Source: Tenggerimyces sp963762635 (GTDB taxonomy: Bacteria > Actinomycetota > Actinomycetes > Propionibacteriales > Actinopolymorphaceae). From it: DNA of 64,000 bases. The translations under genes and the position numbers were made by a program. Below, in pieces: positions 1 to 8,304 of this stretch; position 1 is the stretch's first letter, and each line of letters starts with the position of its first letter. The notes below the pieces were generated by a model. The model saw only the letters and a program-made list of their open reading frames with translations. It searched no databases and was not told the DNA's origin. The stretch is from contig CAVXLQ010000002.1 of assembly GCA_963762635.1 (NCBI GenBank), positions 1 through 64,000 of the forward strand. Direction: 5' to 3'.

Positions 1-489
1 TCGGCCCTCAAGCAGCTCGATGCCGGCTTTGCACCCGACTTCGACCCATCCACGCGCGAATGGGGCCTCGGCGTCCAGTGGAACGACGAGTTCGTCATCA
101 TCGCCGGAGAGGGCAAGGCGGTGGACTTGGTCCACCGCCCCAACATCGAGCCGATTGCCCACTCTCACCGGGTTGACGACCTTCGCCGCAAACGTCAGAG
201 CGGCGTTCGCCTCGACTTTCGCTCACTCGTGGCGGACTCGGAAGTCTCCAACCTCGACACGGCCTACGTGTTCCCTTCGCCACAGGACATCCGGTTCGTC
301 GCGCAACAGAAGCTCAGCCGCCACTGGGTCGCGGTCCCCAACCAGCGCGTCGCCGGGCACCACATCATGCTGTCGAAGCCAAGGACCACTCCCGCGTCGC
401 AACTGATGTTCGAGCTGCAGGGAGGCAGGATACTCGGGTACACGGTCACTGAGCCGTCGTCGTGGGTTGATCGGCTCGCACCACCGTGA
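1..489 (+). CDS. C-terminal part of a toxin-like protein (5' end outside the window)
   Basis: The reading frame is open from base 1 and stops with TGA at 487-489, so about 162 C-terminal residues are visible. I do not recognise the family with certainty. Near the middle is an AHSH motif and about 40 residues later FPSPQDI; the HxH ... PSxxD combination resembles the JAMM metal-binding signature of JAB-like polymorphic toxins, but the spacing is longer than usual, so this is only a suggestion. The end is rich in hydrophobic beta-type sequence (MLSKP, LMFELQGG, YTVTEP). A second frame starts at GTG 486 inside its stop codon, and a PIN-type toxin domain follows, so this is probably the C-terminal effector of a large secreted or Rhs-like protein at a toxin locus. 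Confidence 0.5.
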   Translation, partial: SALKQLDAGFAPDFDPSTREWGLGVQWNDEFVIIAGEGKAVDLVHRPNIEPIAHSHRVDDLRRKRQSGVRLDFRSLVADSEVSNLDTAYVFPSPQDIRFVAQQKLSRHWVAVPNQRVAGHHIMLSKPRTTPASQLMFELQGGRILGYTVTEPSSWVDRLAPP

Positions 490-590
490 CCGCGGGCGGC
501 GAGACGCTCTGGAAGGGCGAGCTCTACGCGGTGTTTCCGCCGGGCGGCGAGCCCCGGCTGGTATTTGCGCAGCCGCAGCTCGTACGAGCA
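486..590 (+). pseudogene. Start of a small gene coupled to the preceding toxin-like gene; broken
   Basis: GTG at 486 overlaps the upstream stop (GTGA). The first about 34 codons read like a real protein (WKGELYAVFPPGGEPRLVFA), then composition turns into arginine/proline-rich frameshift sequence. The position directly behind a toxin-like C-terminus is where an immunity gene is expected. The coding frame is lost near 590, before the PIN-domain sequence begins in another frame, so this is either a truncated immunity gene or a frameshifted junction. Function not assigned. Confidence 0.35.
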
Positions 591-599
591 CGACCGCCG

Positions 600-1689
600 G
601 CGACGACGCCTGACGGCGCCGGTCGTCGCGTTCGATCGGGGGCTCGGAGGACGACGGCACAGGCAGAACGGAGATATCGGACCAGTCGCGGAAAGTGGGC
701 GACGCATTTTTCCGGACGAGCTGGCCGACCAGGCTGCGTCCCATGGCCCCGAGGCGGTCCAGTGGGCCGTCGGCACGCTGTCGCACGACGAAGCCAAGCG
801 GCTCCTTGGCAAGCTGAGCCGGAACTCCATCGACGCGCTCCGGGACGTTCCGGCCTCGGAGGCCAGTCTCCGCTCTGACCGTTTCGGTCGCGAGACACTC
901 GAGAAGGTGGCAGCGCCTCTGGGAGGGAGGCGACTCGCGACCGAGGTCGAGCTCGCGGGTCCCGACACAGCCAGGGATATGGTCGAGGGCGCGGCCAGGA
1001 CGGGAAAATTCGACAAGCTCAGGAGGCACGCTGATAACCTGGAGGCTGCGCGCGCCGAGATCAGCGCCGCGCGGGCCCTGGAGGGCGGATCTCTAGTCGT
1101 TGACAGCCAGGTGATGATCGCCGTGCGAAAGCTGATGGCCGGCGACAGCTGGAACGGTCTCTCGGAGAAGAGAGGCGACGGTCAACTGGCTGCGCACGCG
1201 GGCGGGGATGGATCGCTCAACGGCGACCCGCCCGCGCGCGACCTGGCGTCGGTAATCGGCGAGCAAGATCTGCGCGCCGGCAATGTGGGCCTCGGTGAGA
1301 TCGGCACCGGGACCCACGTGGGCGGGCTGGATCTCAGCGTCTCGCGCACCGATCCCATCTACATAGATATGCTGGCGGAGCTGTCGAAGGGAGACCCCGT
1401 AGGCGGCCCATCAGGCGCTGCCGACCGCGCCGTGGTGGCGGATGCGGTCCTCGCCCGCAACAACGGGAAGGATTTACCCACCCTCATGACCGGCGACCAC
1501 AACATCTTCAAGCCACTCGCCAAGCGCTATGTGCCGGGCCTGTTCAAGCAGCGAGTCGTCGATGGCAAGACGGAGAGGATCGAGGAGACGATCAGGCGTG
1601 ACGGGGCCAAGGGCTTCATCGTCAATATCCCCGACAGGAACGGCGCGCTGCATCCGCTGAAAGTGATCCCGATTTACAGGAGTTGTCCC
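600..1689 (+). pseudogene. Remnant of a polymorphic toxin with a C-terminal PIN-like nuclease domain
   Basis: From about 690 the frame encodes a helical region (ASHGPEAVQWAVGTL, LLGKLSRNSIDALRDV) of the kind found before toxin domains in Rhs or secreted effector proteins. A PIN-like module follows: GGSLVVDSQVMIAVRKL carries the first acidic residue, DRAVVADAVLARNNG the central acidic helix, and LMTGDHNIFKPLAKRY the later Asp. PIN domains are metal-dependent RNases. No convincing start codon or N-terminal delivery region remains. The frame also has no stop before the downstream ATG at 1690 and runs on to 1818, which suggests a lost stop by indel. The following small genes would be its immunity or accessory genes. 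PIN assignment is from motif pattern only. Confidence 0.5.
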
Positions 1690-2135
1690 ATGTCCTACAG
1701 CTACTTCGTCACCGAGCTTCAGCGCCCCGCCTGCGGAGCGCCGGTCGAGACGAGCATCGTCACCAAGGTCGAGTCGGAACCCGGCACGGTCATCCGGGTG
1801 GAGACCGGCTCGACGTGACCGTCGTTGACATGCAGCACTCGCACTACACGGTTCGGATTCCGCGACCCGATGAACCACTCCGTATCCTGGAGCCTGTGGA
1901 GCTGCCCGAGTTGCGGAGCGACTGGGTCGAGGTCGTCGTGGAGGACGGTCGCGTCCACTCGATGGAAGCGGTGCCGTTCGACATCGCGACCCTTGACCGC
2001 GTGCACTTCGTCGCAGGCGGCCTGGCCGAATTCTACGAGGAGAAGACCGGAGAGCCGCTCTACGTCGGCGACGATATCCGATTGGACTGGGCCGAGCGAC
2101 TTCGCCCCCACCTGGCGCCGTCCGGCACGCCATGA
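1690..2135 (+). pseudogene. Two-CPxC zinc-ribbon protein, copy 1 (frameshifted)
   Basis: ATG 1690 follows an AGGAG site (1679-1683). The protein starts MSYSYFVTEL and carries a first knuckle near RPACGAP (CPACG in the copy at 4060). Comparison of the copies shows a lost G in a G-run near 1802, after which the sequence continues two frames over (RLDVTVVDMQHSHYTVRI). A second knuckle, SCPSCGA near 1900, is readable only in the third frame; the tail (DWVEVVVEDGRVHSMEAVPFD to LAPSGTP) is intact and ends at 2135. The ancestral protein was about 145 residues with two CPxC pairs, typical of a zinc ribbon. The stop overlaps the next start (ATGA). Role unknown; the context suggests an immunity or accessory protein of the preceding toxin. 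Confidence 0.55.
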
Positions 2136-2540
2136 CCAGATCCGTTTCTTCACCAGCTTCATGCTCCGGCCCGGCGAAGAGGTCGATGCCTCGATCGTCC
2201 CGTGGCTCACTCGGTGGGCCACCGTCGAGTTTCACGGTGAGGAGCCAGTGACGGGGGTCTGGCAGACCTCGGACGGCGATCGCAGAGTCTGCTGGTACGG
2301 CGCCGGCACGGCGGCCGACTATCGGGAAGCCCACAACGAGCGGCACGGCGAGGAACCGTTCTGGATCGTCCAGCGCGAGCTTGATGCCTCGGGAACCTCG
2401 GCGCGACGGTGCAGGAATGCGACGAGCGCTGCGAGGTCGTCGTTCGGCGCGTCTGGAAGTTCAACATCAAGGGGATTCCCGCGACGGAAGAAGAGCTCGG
2501 CCCGGGATGGAGCACTCATTGCCTCACGCAAGTACGCTGG
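2132..2540 (+). pseudogene. Small unknown protein of the repeated module, copy 1 (frameshifted)
   Basis: ATG 2132 overlaps the previous stop. A base is missing right after the start relative to the copy at 4505, so the conserved sequence (IRFFTSFMLRPGEEVDASIV) is read in another frame from about 2137. It continues through VCWYGAGTAADYREAHNERH and switches frame again near 2400 to VQECDERCEVVVRRVWKFNI. The end is close to 2540, where the kinase-like gene begins. The same fold seems to recur at 3485 and 4505: a RFF/RYF start, an EExD motif, then RVxWF/Y. I do not recognise the family. It could be an immunity protein. Confidence 0.45.
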
Positions 2541-3485
2541 GTGCGGTCGCACGGCGGACTTCGTTCTGAGAGCGCCGCCCGCCTTCGCCAGAGGAGACGA
2601 GCCCTTCTCCTTCCACGACCCCCGGTCCCCGAGCTCTCCGGCGAGACATTCCCCTGCGGGCGGGACGATCGTCCCGACGGCCTGGTCAGGGTGCTCTGTC
2701 CGCTATTCGAGAACGATCTCCATGGGCGCTATCGCTCGATGGCGCCGGCACGATGGTGGCTGGCGCCCAGCGATCACGACTCTGGCTTTCGTCTGGAGCA
2801 AGAGCATCGAGAGGGTACGTCCGATCCGGAGTACGCTGGCGAGTACGTCGCGCCGCTCCTCGCCAAGGGCGACCTGCACCATCCGAGATGGCCGGCCTGG
2901 GAGACACTCTTCGGCGTCACCGAACTGGTCCCGGACGGATTGACCGTCGAGGAGATCGTCGAGTCGGCCCCGCTCGGGGTCGCCGATGCGGTCCGGATTG
3001 CCTTGCGGGTCGGACAAGTCGACGGCGGGCTCGAGAGCGCGGCCACGATTCGGCGGGGGCATCCGCCCCGAGCTGGTCTATCTTCGACGCGCGGCGACGG
3101 GCGTCGAGCTCTCGGGCTCCTCCATCGAGCGCCCGGGGTTGTCGCGGCGACACGACGGGAGAGGCGATCCTGCTCCCGGCGGACACCTTTCCATGCGACT
3201 TCTCGCACCAGGATGACGTCACCGGTCTGGCGCAGCTTCTCTGGTACATGGTGACCGGTGGGCACCCGTTCCGGCGCAGGAGGACGTCCGGTGGGACGAG
3301 TCCTGGAACAGCTTTCGCCACGACAAGCGACGGCGACAGCCCTGGAGCGGACCTGGGGGTGCTTCAGTCACTACTCGAGCGCACCCTGTTTCCCGAGGAC
3401 GGCGAACTTCCTGTCGCTGGCGGACTTTCTCGACGAGCTGGGGCGCCTGCGCGAACCGCTGCCCGTGAACCTGGAGGTGCGTTGA
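2541..3485 (+). pseudogene. Kinase-like protein without catalytic residues, copy 1 (frameshifted)
   Basis: It starts at GTG 2541 by comparison with the second copy (GTG 4910) and ends with TGA 3483-3485, overlapping the next ATG. Readable blocks lie in several frames: VPELSGETFPCG, then AGEYVAPLLAKGDLHHPRWP and LTVEEIVESAPLGVADAVRI in frame 3, then the conserved C-terminal block (FPCDFSHPDDVTGLAQLLWY in the second copy) only after further shifts, and finally FLSLADFLDELGRLREPL. The DDVTGLAQLLWYMVTGGHPF pattern of the better copy is the alpha-F region of a protein kinase C-lobe. No HRD or DFG motif is present, so the ancestral protein was probably a pseudokinase. At least four indels are needed to align the copies. 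Confidence 0.5.
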
Positions 3486-3977
3486 TGTCCCAAGTGCGCT
3501 TCTTTGCCAATACGGCCGTGCGAGCTCATGAAGAGATGGACCAGGGAGCGGCTGCTCGGGCCGACTCGTACGCTGCCGTTGTGTTCGATGATGAGGGAAG
3601 GCCGGAGAGCGCGGCGATGATGGTGGACTGGGTCAGATTGAACGCGTGCGGTGGTTTGCGGACGCGCCCTCGGACGAGCCGCAGTGCACGACACCTTTCG
3701 CGAATGGGGCAGTCGAGTACAGCGTGTGTCGAGGAGAGCAGCTGGCCGACGGGGGCGGCTTCGTGCGGACCCCTGGCCCGTCATGGAGGACGGAACGGTG
3801 CTGAGGCGCGATGTCCTGCGCTTCGTCGGGGAGGACGACGACACGGTCCTGGAGACCTGGCGCTATGCGCCCGACGGCCCGCCGATCGGTCACTACGTCC
3901 TGGAGAACGAAGGTACCGTGCGCGGCGAGGAGTACGAGCCGGACGGGACGCTTCGCCGCACGATCGGCGAGGAGTGA
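3485..3977 (+). pseudogene. Third member of the small-protein family of the array (frameshifted)
   Basis: ATG 3485 overlaps the stop of the kinase-like gene (TGATG). It begins MSQVRFFANTAVRAHEEMDQ, continues to about 3610, moves to a second frame (QIERVRWFADAPSDEPQ) and near 3780 to a third, in which VMEDGTVLRRDVLRFVGEDD through EYEPDGTLRRTIGEE ends at 3977. Three elements match the proteins at 2132 and 4505: the RFF start, the EExD motif, and an aromatic pair after RV. The ancestral length was about 163 residues. This unit has no counterpart after the second kinase-like copy, where the Nudix remnant begins. Function unknown. Confidence 0.45.
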
Positions 3978-4059
3978 TCGATGCGTCGGTTCCCGCCCGT
4001 GACCGCGGGACAGCCGGCACTCCTCCGAGCAGGGTCGCTCTAGCACCGAGTCCTTTGCC

Positions 4060-4508
4060 ATGTCTTACAGCTACTTCGTCACCGAGCTCCAGTGCCCCGC
4101 CTGCGGAGCGCCGGCCGAGACGAGCATCGTCACCAAGGTCGAGTCGGAACCAGGCACCGTCATCCGCGTGGGAGACCGACTCGACGTGACCGTCATCGAC
4201 ATGCAGCACTCGCACTACGCGGTGCGGCTTCCGCGATCCGATGCCGCCGCGGATCCTGGAGCCCTGGAGCTGCCCGAGCTGCAGCAGCCCCGATTGGGTC
4301 GAGGTCGTGGTGCAGGACGGTCGCGTCCACTCGATGGAGGTGGTGCCGTTCGACATGCAACGCTCGACCGCGTGCACTTCGTCGCAGACGAGCTGGCCGA
4401 AGCCTCGACCAGGAGAAGACGGGCGAGTCTCTCTACGTCGGCAACGATGTCCGGCCGGACTGGGCCGAACGACTTCGGCTCCGCCTCGCGCCGCCCGAAA
4501 CGCCATGA
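4060..4508 (+). pseudogene. Two-CPxC zinc-ribbon protein, copy 2 (frameshifted)
   Basis: This second copy of the gene at 1690 keeps the original frame longer: MSYSYFVTELQCPACGAPAE through RLDVTVIDMQHSHYAVRL is continuous. The frame then shifts near 4240, so the second knuckle (EPWSCPSCSSPDWVEVVV) and GRVHSMEVVPFDM are in frame 2. It shifts back for LDRVHFVADELAE and again for EKTGESLYVGNDVRPDWAER, ending at 4508 with an ATGA overlap to the next gene. Indels fall at different positions from copy 1, so combining both gives a full ancestral sequence with CPACG and CPSC knuckles about 70 residues apart. Nucleotide identity to copy 1 is high across the whole gene. Confidence 0.55.
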
Positions 4509-4913
4509 GCACGATCCGTTACTTCACCAGCTTGATGCTTCGCCCCGGTGAGGAGGTCGATGCCTCGATCGTTCCCGGGCCGCGAGGTGGGCCACGGTTG
4601 ACTTCAAGGGGGACCGGCGAGTGTCCGCAGTCTGGCAGAGCAAGGCGGGGGCTCGCCGGGTGTGCTGGTACGCAACCGCCACCAACGCCGACTGGCGGGA
4701 CGCCCACCGGGAACGCTACGGCGAGGAGCCGTGCTGGTACCTCCGGCGCGAGGTCGATGCAGAGGGCGAGGTCGGAGCGACCGTCGATGAGTGCGATCGC
4801 CCACTTGATGTCGTCACGCAGATGTCTGGACGTTCGACATCGTCGGAATGCCGGCCACGGAGCAGGTCTTCGACCAGCGGGGCAGCCTGATACTCTCTCG
4901 CGGAAACATGTGA
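4505..4913 (+). pseudogene. Small unknown protein of the repeated module, copy 2 (frameshifted)
   Basis: It starts at ATG 4505 in the upstream stop: MSTIRYFTSLMLRPGEEVDA. It leaves frame near 4580, resumes at about 4621 (VWQSKAGARRVCWYATATNA) and continues to GATVDECDR. After one more shift near 4830 it ends as VWTFDIVGMPATEQVFDQRG with TGA 4911-4913. Copy 1 at 2132 has the same order of blocks with indels elsewhere. The repaired protein would be about 135 residues, soluble, with no signal peptide. Not assigned to a known family. Confidence 0.45.
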
Positions 4914-5836
4914 GATTGGACCGCGTTGCGGACTACGTGCGCGAGCGCCGGCCCGACTCCGACGAGGAGACGAGGTCTCGCCTGTACGAGATCCCGGTCC
5001 CTGAGCTCTCCGCGGAGCCGTTCCCGTGTGGAGGGACGATCGGCGGCCAGGTCAAGAGCGCTCGCTCCGATCGCCGAGAACTGGCTCCAGGGGCGTATCT
5101 CTCCATCTGCATGCGGATGGCACCTGGCAGCCCGCCATCGCGACCCTGGTGTACCTGGCAACAAGAGCCTGTCGGCGCGTCCGATCCTCAGCTTCGCGGG
5201 GGACTTCGTCGCCCCGCTCGTCGGAGAGGGCGAGGTCCACCATCCATGGTGGCCTTCCTGGGATACGCCTCTGCGAAGGTCTTGCCGAGCTGCTTCCGGC
5301 AGGATCGACGGTGCAGGAGATCGTGGAGTCAGCGCACATCGCCGTCGCGGACGCCGCCCGAATTGTCTCCGCGGTGGGAGATGTCGCCACGACGGGCGCT
5401 CGCGAACGGCCACGACCTGGGAGGGGCGATCCGTCCCGAGCTCGTCTACTTGCGAGCCGGGCCTGCGGGGCTCGAGCTCGCGGGGTTGGTGCATCGCGGA
5501 CCAGCGGTCCTCAAGGCCACGCGGATCGGGGAGGCGATCCTGTTCCCACCGAACACGTTTCCCTGCGACTTCTCGCACCCGGATGACGTCACCGGCCTGG
5601 CGCAGCTCCTCTGGTACATGGTCACCGGTGGCCATCCTTTCCTGGCGCCGGAGGACGTCCGCTGGGACTGGTCATGGAACAGCTTCCGCCATGAGAATCG
5701 GCGGCGACAGCCCTGGGCCGGACCCTCCGCGCTTCGGCCTCTGCTCGAGCGCACCCTGTTTCAAGAGGGCGGCGAGCCCCCGTCGCTGGCGGGTTTCCTC
5801 GCCGAGCTGCGGCGCGTGCATGAAGGACTCAAGTGC
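4910..5836 (+). pseudogene. Kinase-like protein without catalytic residues, copy 2 (frameshifted, fused to Nudix remnant)
   Basis: GTG 4910 overlaps the previous stop (GTGA). The N-terminus (MRLDRVADYVRERRPDSDEE to EPFPCGGTIGGQV) is in frame 2, the middle (YLSLHADGTWQPAI-like, FVAPLVGEGEVHHPWWP) in other frames. From about 5400 frame 2 returns and is continuous: GHDLGGAIRPELVYLRAG, GLELAGLVHRGP, FPCDFSHPDDVTGLAQLLWY, MVTGGHPFLAPEDVRW. GGAIRPELVYL sits where a kinase has HGDLKPENIL, and GLELAGL where DFG would be. The catalytic Asp residues are therefore absent. The gene runs without its own stop into sequence of a Nudix enzyme near 5836. Confidence 0.5.
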
Positions 5837-6125
5837 GGAGCCGGGCGAGTCCGGCCAGGAAGCCGCCGCCCGAGAGGTACGCGAGGAGACCGGCCTGACC
5901 GTACGCGTCGGCAACCTGATCGGCTCGGTCGAACGCCCCGGCCGCACCGTCGACGAGGTGTACGTCATCGACGACTACGCCGCCGAAGTTGTAGGCGACG
6001 CACAACCCACAGCCGGCGACGACGCGAGCGAAGCCCGCTGGGTCACCCGAGCGGAGCTCGAAAACCTCCCGCTCACACCAGGCCTCCTCGACGCCCTCGA
6101 AGAATGGCGGCAACTTCCCCGTTGA
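5837..6125 (+). pseudogene. 3' half of a Nudix hydrolase gene
   Basis: In frame 3 the sequence reads EPGESGQEAAAREVREETGL, the second half of the Nudix box (the REVREETG core with both metal-binding Glu). It continues through VDEVYVIDDYAAEV and ARWVTRAELENLPLTPGLLD to a stop at 6123-6125. The preceding beta strands and the glycine that opens the Nudix box are missing; instead the frame runs back into the kinase-like gene. A full Nudix protein is about 130-160 residues, so about 40 percent is lost. This is a recombination or deletion junction at about 5830-5845. Confidence 0.7.
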
Positions 6126-6169
6126 TTCAGGCCACAAACTGTCCGGAATCCCGATTAGCGTCACCTACC

Positions 6170-6995
6170 ATGGACCGATACATGCAAGGCGTCCCCTGTT
6201 GGGTCGACACCACGCAACCCGACCCCGAAGCAGCCAAGGTCTTCTACGCGAAGCTGTTCGGCTGGACGTACGAAACCCACCCCGGCAGCGCGTACACGAT
6301 GGTCAAGCTGCGCGACGGATACGCCGGCGCGATCACCGCGGCCGACCAGGGCGCCAAGGCGACCTGGAACACCTACGTCTGGGTCGACAGCGCCGACGAG
6401 ACCGCCGAACGCGCGGCGAAGGGAGGCGGAACGGTTCTCGTCAGCCCGCACGACGTCGGCGAAGACGGCCGCACCGCGACAATCACGGACCGGTCCGGCG
6501 CGACGATCCAGCTCTGGCAGCCCGGCGACCACCGCGGCGCCGACCGGATCAACGAGCCCGGATCGTCGGGTTTTCAACGACCTCAACACCACCGACGTCG
6601 AGGGCGCGAAGGCCTTCTACGGCGAGGTGTTCGGCTGGCGGGCCGACGACATCGACTTCGGGTTCGGCCACAGCTGGATGTGGAAGCTCGACGGGTACGG
6701 CGACCTGCTCGCGCATTTCGACCCGAAGATCCGCGAGCGGCAGACCGCCGACCAGGCACCGGACGGCTTCGCGGACGTCGTCGCCTGGATGAGCGAGGTC
6801 ACCGACGAGGCGCCGCCCAGCTGGGGCATCACGTTCGGCGTCGACGACACCGACGCCGCCGTGGACCGTGCGGTCCAGGGCGGCGCCGAGGTGATCGTTC
6901 CCGCCTACGACGCGGGCCCCGTCCGCACCGCGGTGATCAAGGACCCGCAAGGCGCCGTTCTCACGCTGAGCAAGTACACGTCGCCGACCGCCTGA
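6170..6995 (+). pseudogene. Two-domain VOC (glyoxalase/bleomycin-resistance fold) protein with one frameshift
   Basis: ATG 6170 begins MDRYMQGVPCWVDTTQPDPE. The first vicinal-oxygen-chelate domain (AAKVFYAKLFGWTYETHPGS, then ATITDRSGATIQLWQPGDH) is continuous in frame 2 to about 6560. The second domain (VFNDLNTTDVEGAKAFYGEV, then AVIKDPQGAVLTLSKYTSPT) continues in frame 3 to TGA 6995. Homologous two-domain VOC proteins read straight through this linker, so a single extra base lies in the run at about 6567-6574 (GGGTTTT). The repaired protein is about 275 residues and cytosolic. The substrate cannot be predicted. This may be a sequencing error in a homopolymer, in which case the gene is functional. 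Confidence 0.75.
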
Positions 6996-6999
6996 CGGC

Positions 7000-8304
7000 T
7001 CACTTGCTCGGCCGTCGGGCGATGAGCAACGGGGAGTCCTGTGTGCCCGCCAGCAGCGACGGGACTCCCTCGCACGTCCCGGACTCCAGGCCGCAGCGGA
7101 TCATCGCGGGCTCAGAAACCTTCTCCCCGCTCACCACCGCCAGCACGTCCGCGGTCGTCTCCCACACGAGCTGGCCGATCGTCAGTCCAGGAACGCGAGC
7201 TGTCCTCACTACCTCACCGGTGGCCGCCGAGCGGAACACGATCGTGTCACCCTGTGCACCCGCGATCACCTTGCCATCAAGGGAAAACTCGGCGCCAACG
7301 GTCGACGAGCACTGCTTCCAACGTTCGACACCGTTCGCGAGCTCGAGCGCCGTCACACAAGCGCCACCAGCATCACCGACCAGAACGATCCCGGCCTGCT
7401 GGGACGCACCGAGGAAACGTTCGACCTGCACGCCGCCGAGCAGCCACGACTTTGGCGTCTCCTCGCCGCGCTTCCACAGGTAGGCCAAGTTGCGAGCACT
7501 CACCACCAGGTCGTCGCCGACGAACCCGATCGACTGCGTGAACTCCTCGGTCTCACTCTCCACCCCCGGTACCACCGCCGTCTCCACGTCGCCAGGTTCC
7601 TGGTCGGCGAAGCGCATCCCCGCGGTGAGGTCGACGACCTGCACGACCGGTTCGTTGTTCCCCTGGGTCGGCCTCGACGTGTAGGCGACGTATCGGCCGC
7701 TCGCGGAGACGACGACCGGGCTGAGGTTCGTCCCGCCGCCGACCTGGTCCTCGTCGTCCTGCCGCGCCGAAGGAGGCGGGACGTACGGGAGCTCGTAGCC
7801 GGGCATGACCCGCACGGCGTCGTTGTTCTCTCGCAGGTCCTCCCAGCGGGTGACGAGCACAGCGCCCTCGCCGTACTGGGCCAGCCCGACGAAGCGGTCG
7901 GGAATCTCGTCCGACGTCACCAAGGTCGTCGTGGCGAGCCGCTTCCCGTAGGAGTACGGAAGCTTCGTCTGCGGACCGCGCGGAAGCGACTGCCAGCCCG
8001 CCGGCGCACCAGTCTGGCTCGGCGGCACGCGGTCATCCGCCTGCTCGTGCTCGAGCAGGTCGCTGGGCGACGGGGTGTTCGCGAGGCCAGGGTCGTCGAA
8101 GGCGAGCGGCGACACGACCGAGTTGACGCCGATCGCGACCACAGCGATCGCCACCGCGGCCCCGAGTCCGACGCCGATGCGGCGGTTGCGGCGCCGGCGC
8201 TTGCCCGCCCCAAGAACGCGAGACTCCCAGTCAGTCGCCGGTGCCACGTCGCCCGCTCGTTCCAACAGCAGGTCCCGGAGGCGGTTCTCGGCTTGGCGGT
8301 TCAT
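7000..8304 (-). CDS. Membrane-anchored beta-propeller protein, putative partner of the adjacent sigma factor
   Basis: The protein of about 434 residues starts MNRQAENRLRDLLLERAGDV at ATG 8304, overlapping the sigma-factor stop (ATGA), so the two are translationally coupled. A short cytoplasmic N-terminus with an RRRRNRR stretch is followed by one transmembrane segment (VGLGAAVAIAVVAIGVNSVV, about residues 45-65). The outer part has repeated beta-propeller-like blades (LVTSDEIPDRFVGLAQYG, SASGRYVAYTSRPT, GDTIVFRSAATGEVV). In actinobacteria such proteins are commonly encoded after SigE-family ECF genes and are thought to be regulators or sensors; no ZAS zinc motif is seen. Function as anti-sigma factor is inferred from position only. 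Confidence 0.7.
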   Translation of the reverse strand: MNRQAENRLRDLLLERAGDVAPATDWESRVLGAGKRRRRNRRIGVGLGAAVAIAVVAIGVNSVVSPLAFDDPGLANTPSPSDLLEHEQADDRVPPSQTGAPAGWQSLPRGPQTKLPYSYGKRLATTTLVTSDEIPDRFVGLAQYGEGAVLVTRWEDLRENNDAVRVMPGYELPYVPPPSARQDDEDQVGGGTNLSPVVVSASGRYVAYTSRPTQGNNEPVVQVVDLTAGMRFADQEPGDVETAVVPGVESETEEFTQSIGFVGDDLVVSARNLAYLWKRGEETPKSWLLGGVQVERFLGASQQAGIVLVGDAGGACVTALELANGVERWKQCSSTVGAEFSLDGKVIAGAQGDTIVFRSAATGEVVRTARVPGLTIGQLVWETTADVLAVVSGEKVSEPAMIRCGLESGTCEGVPSLLAGTQDSPLLIARRPSK

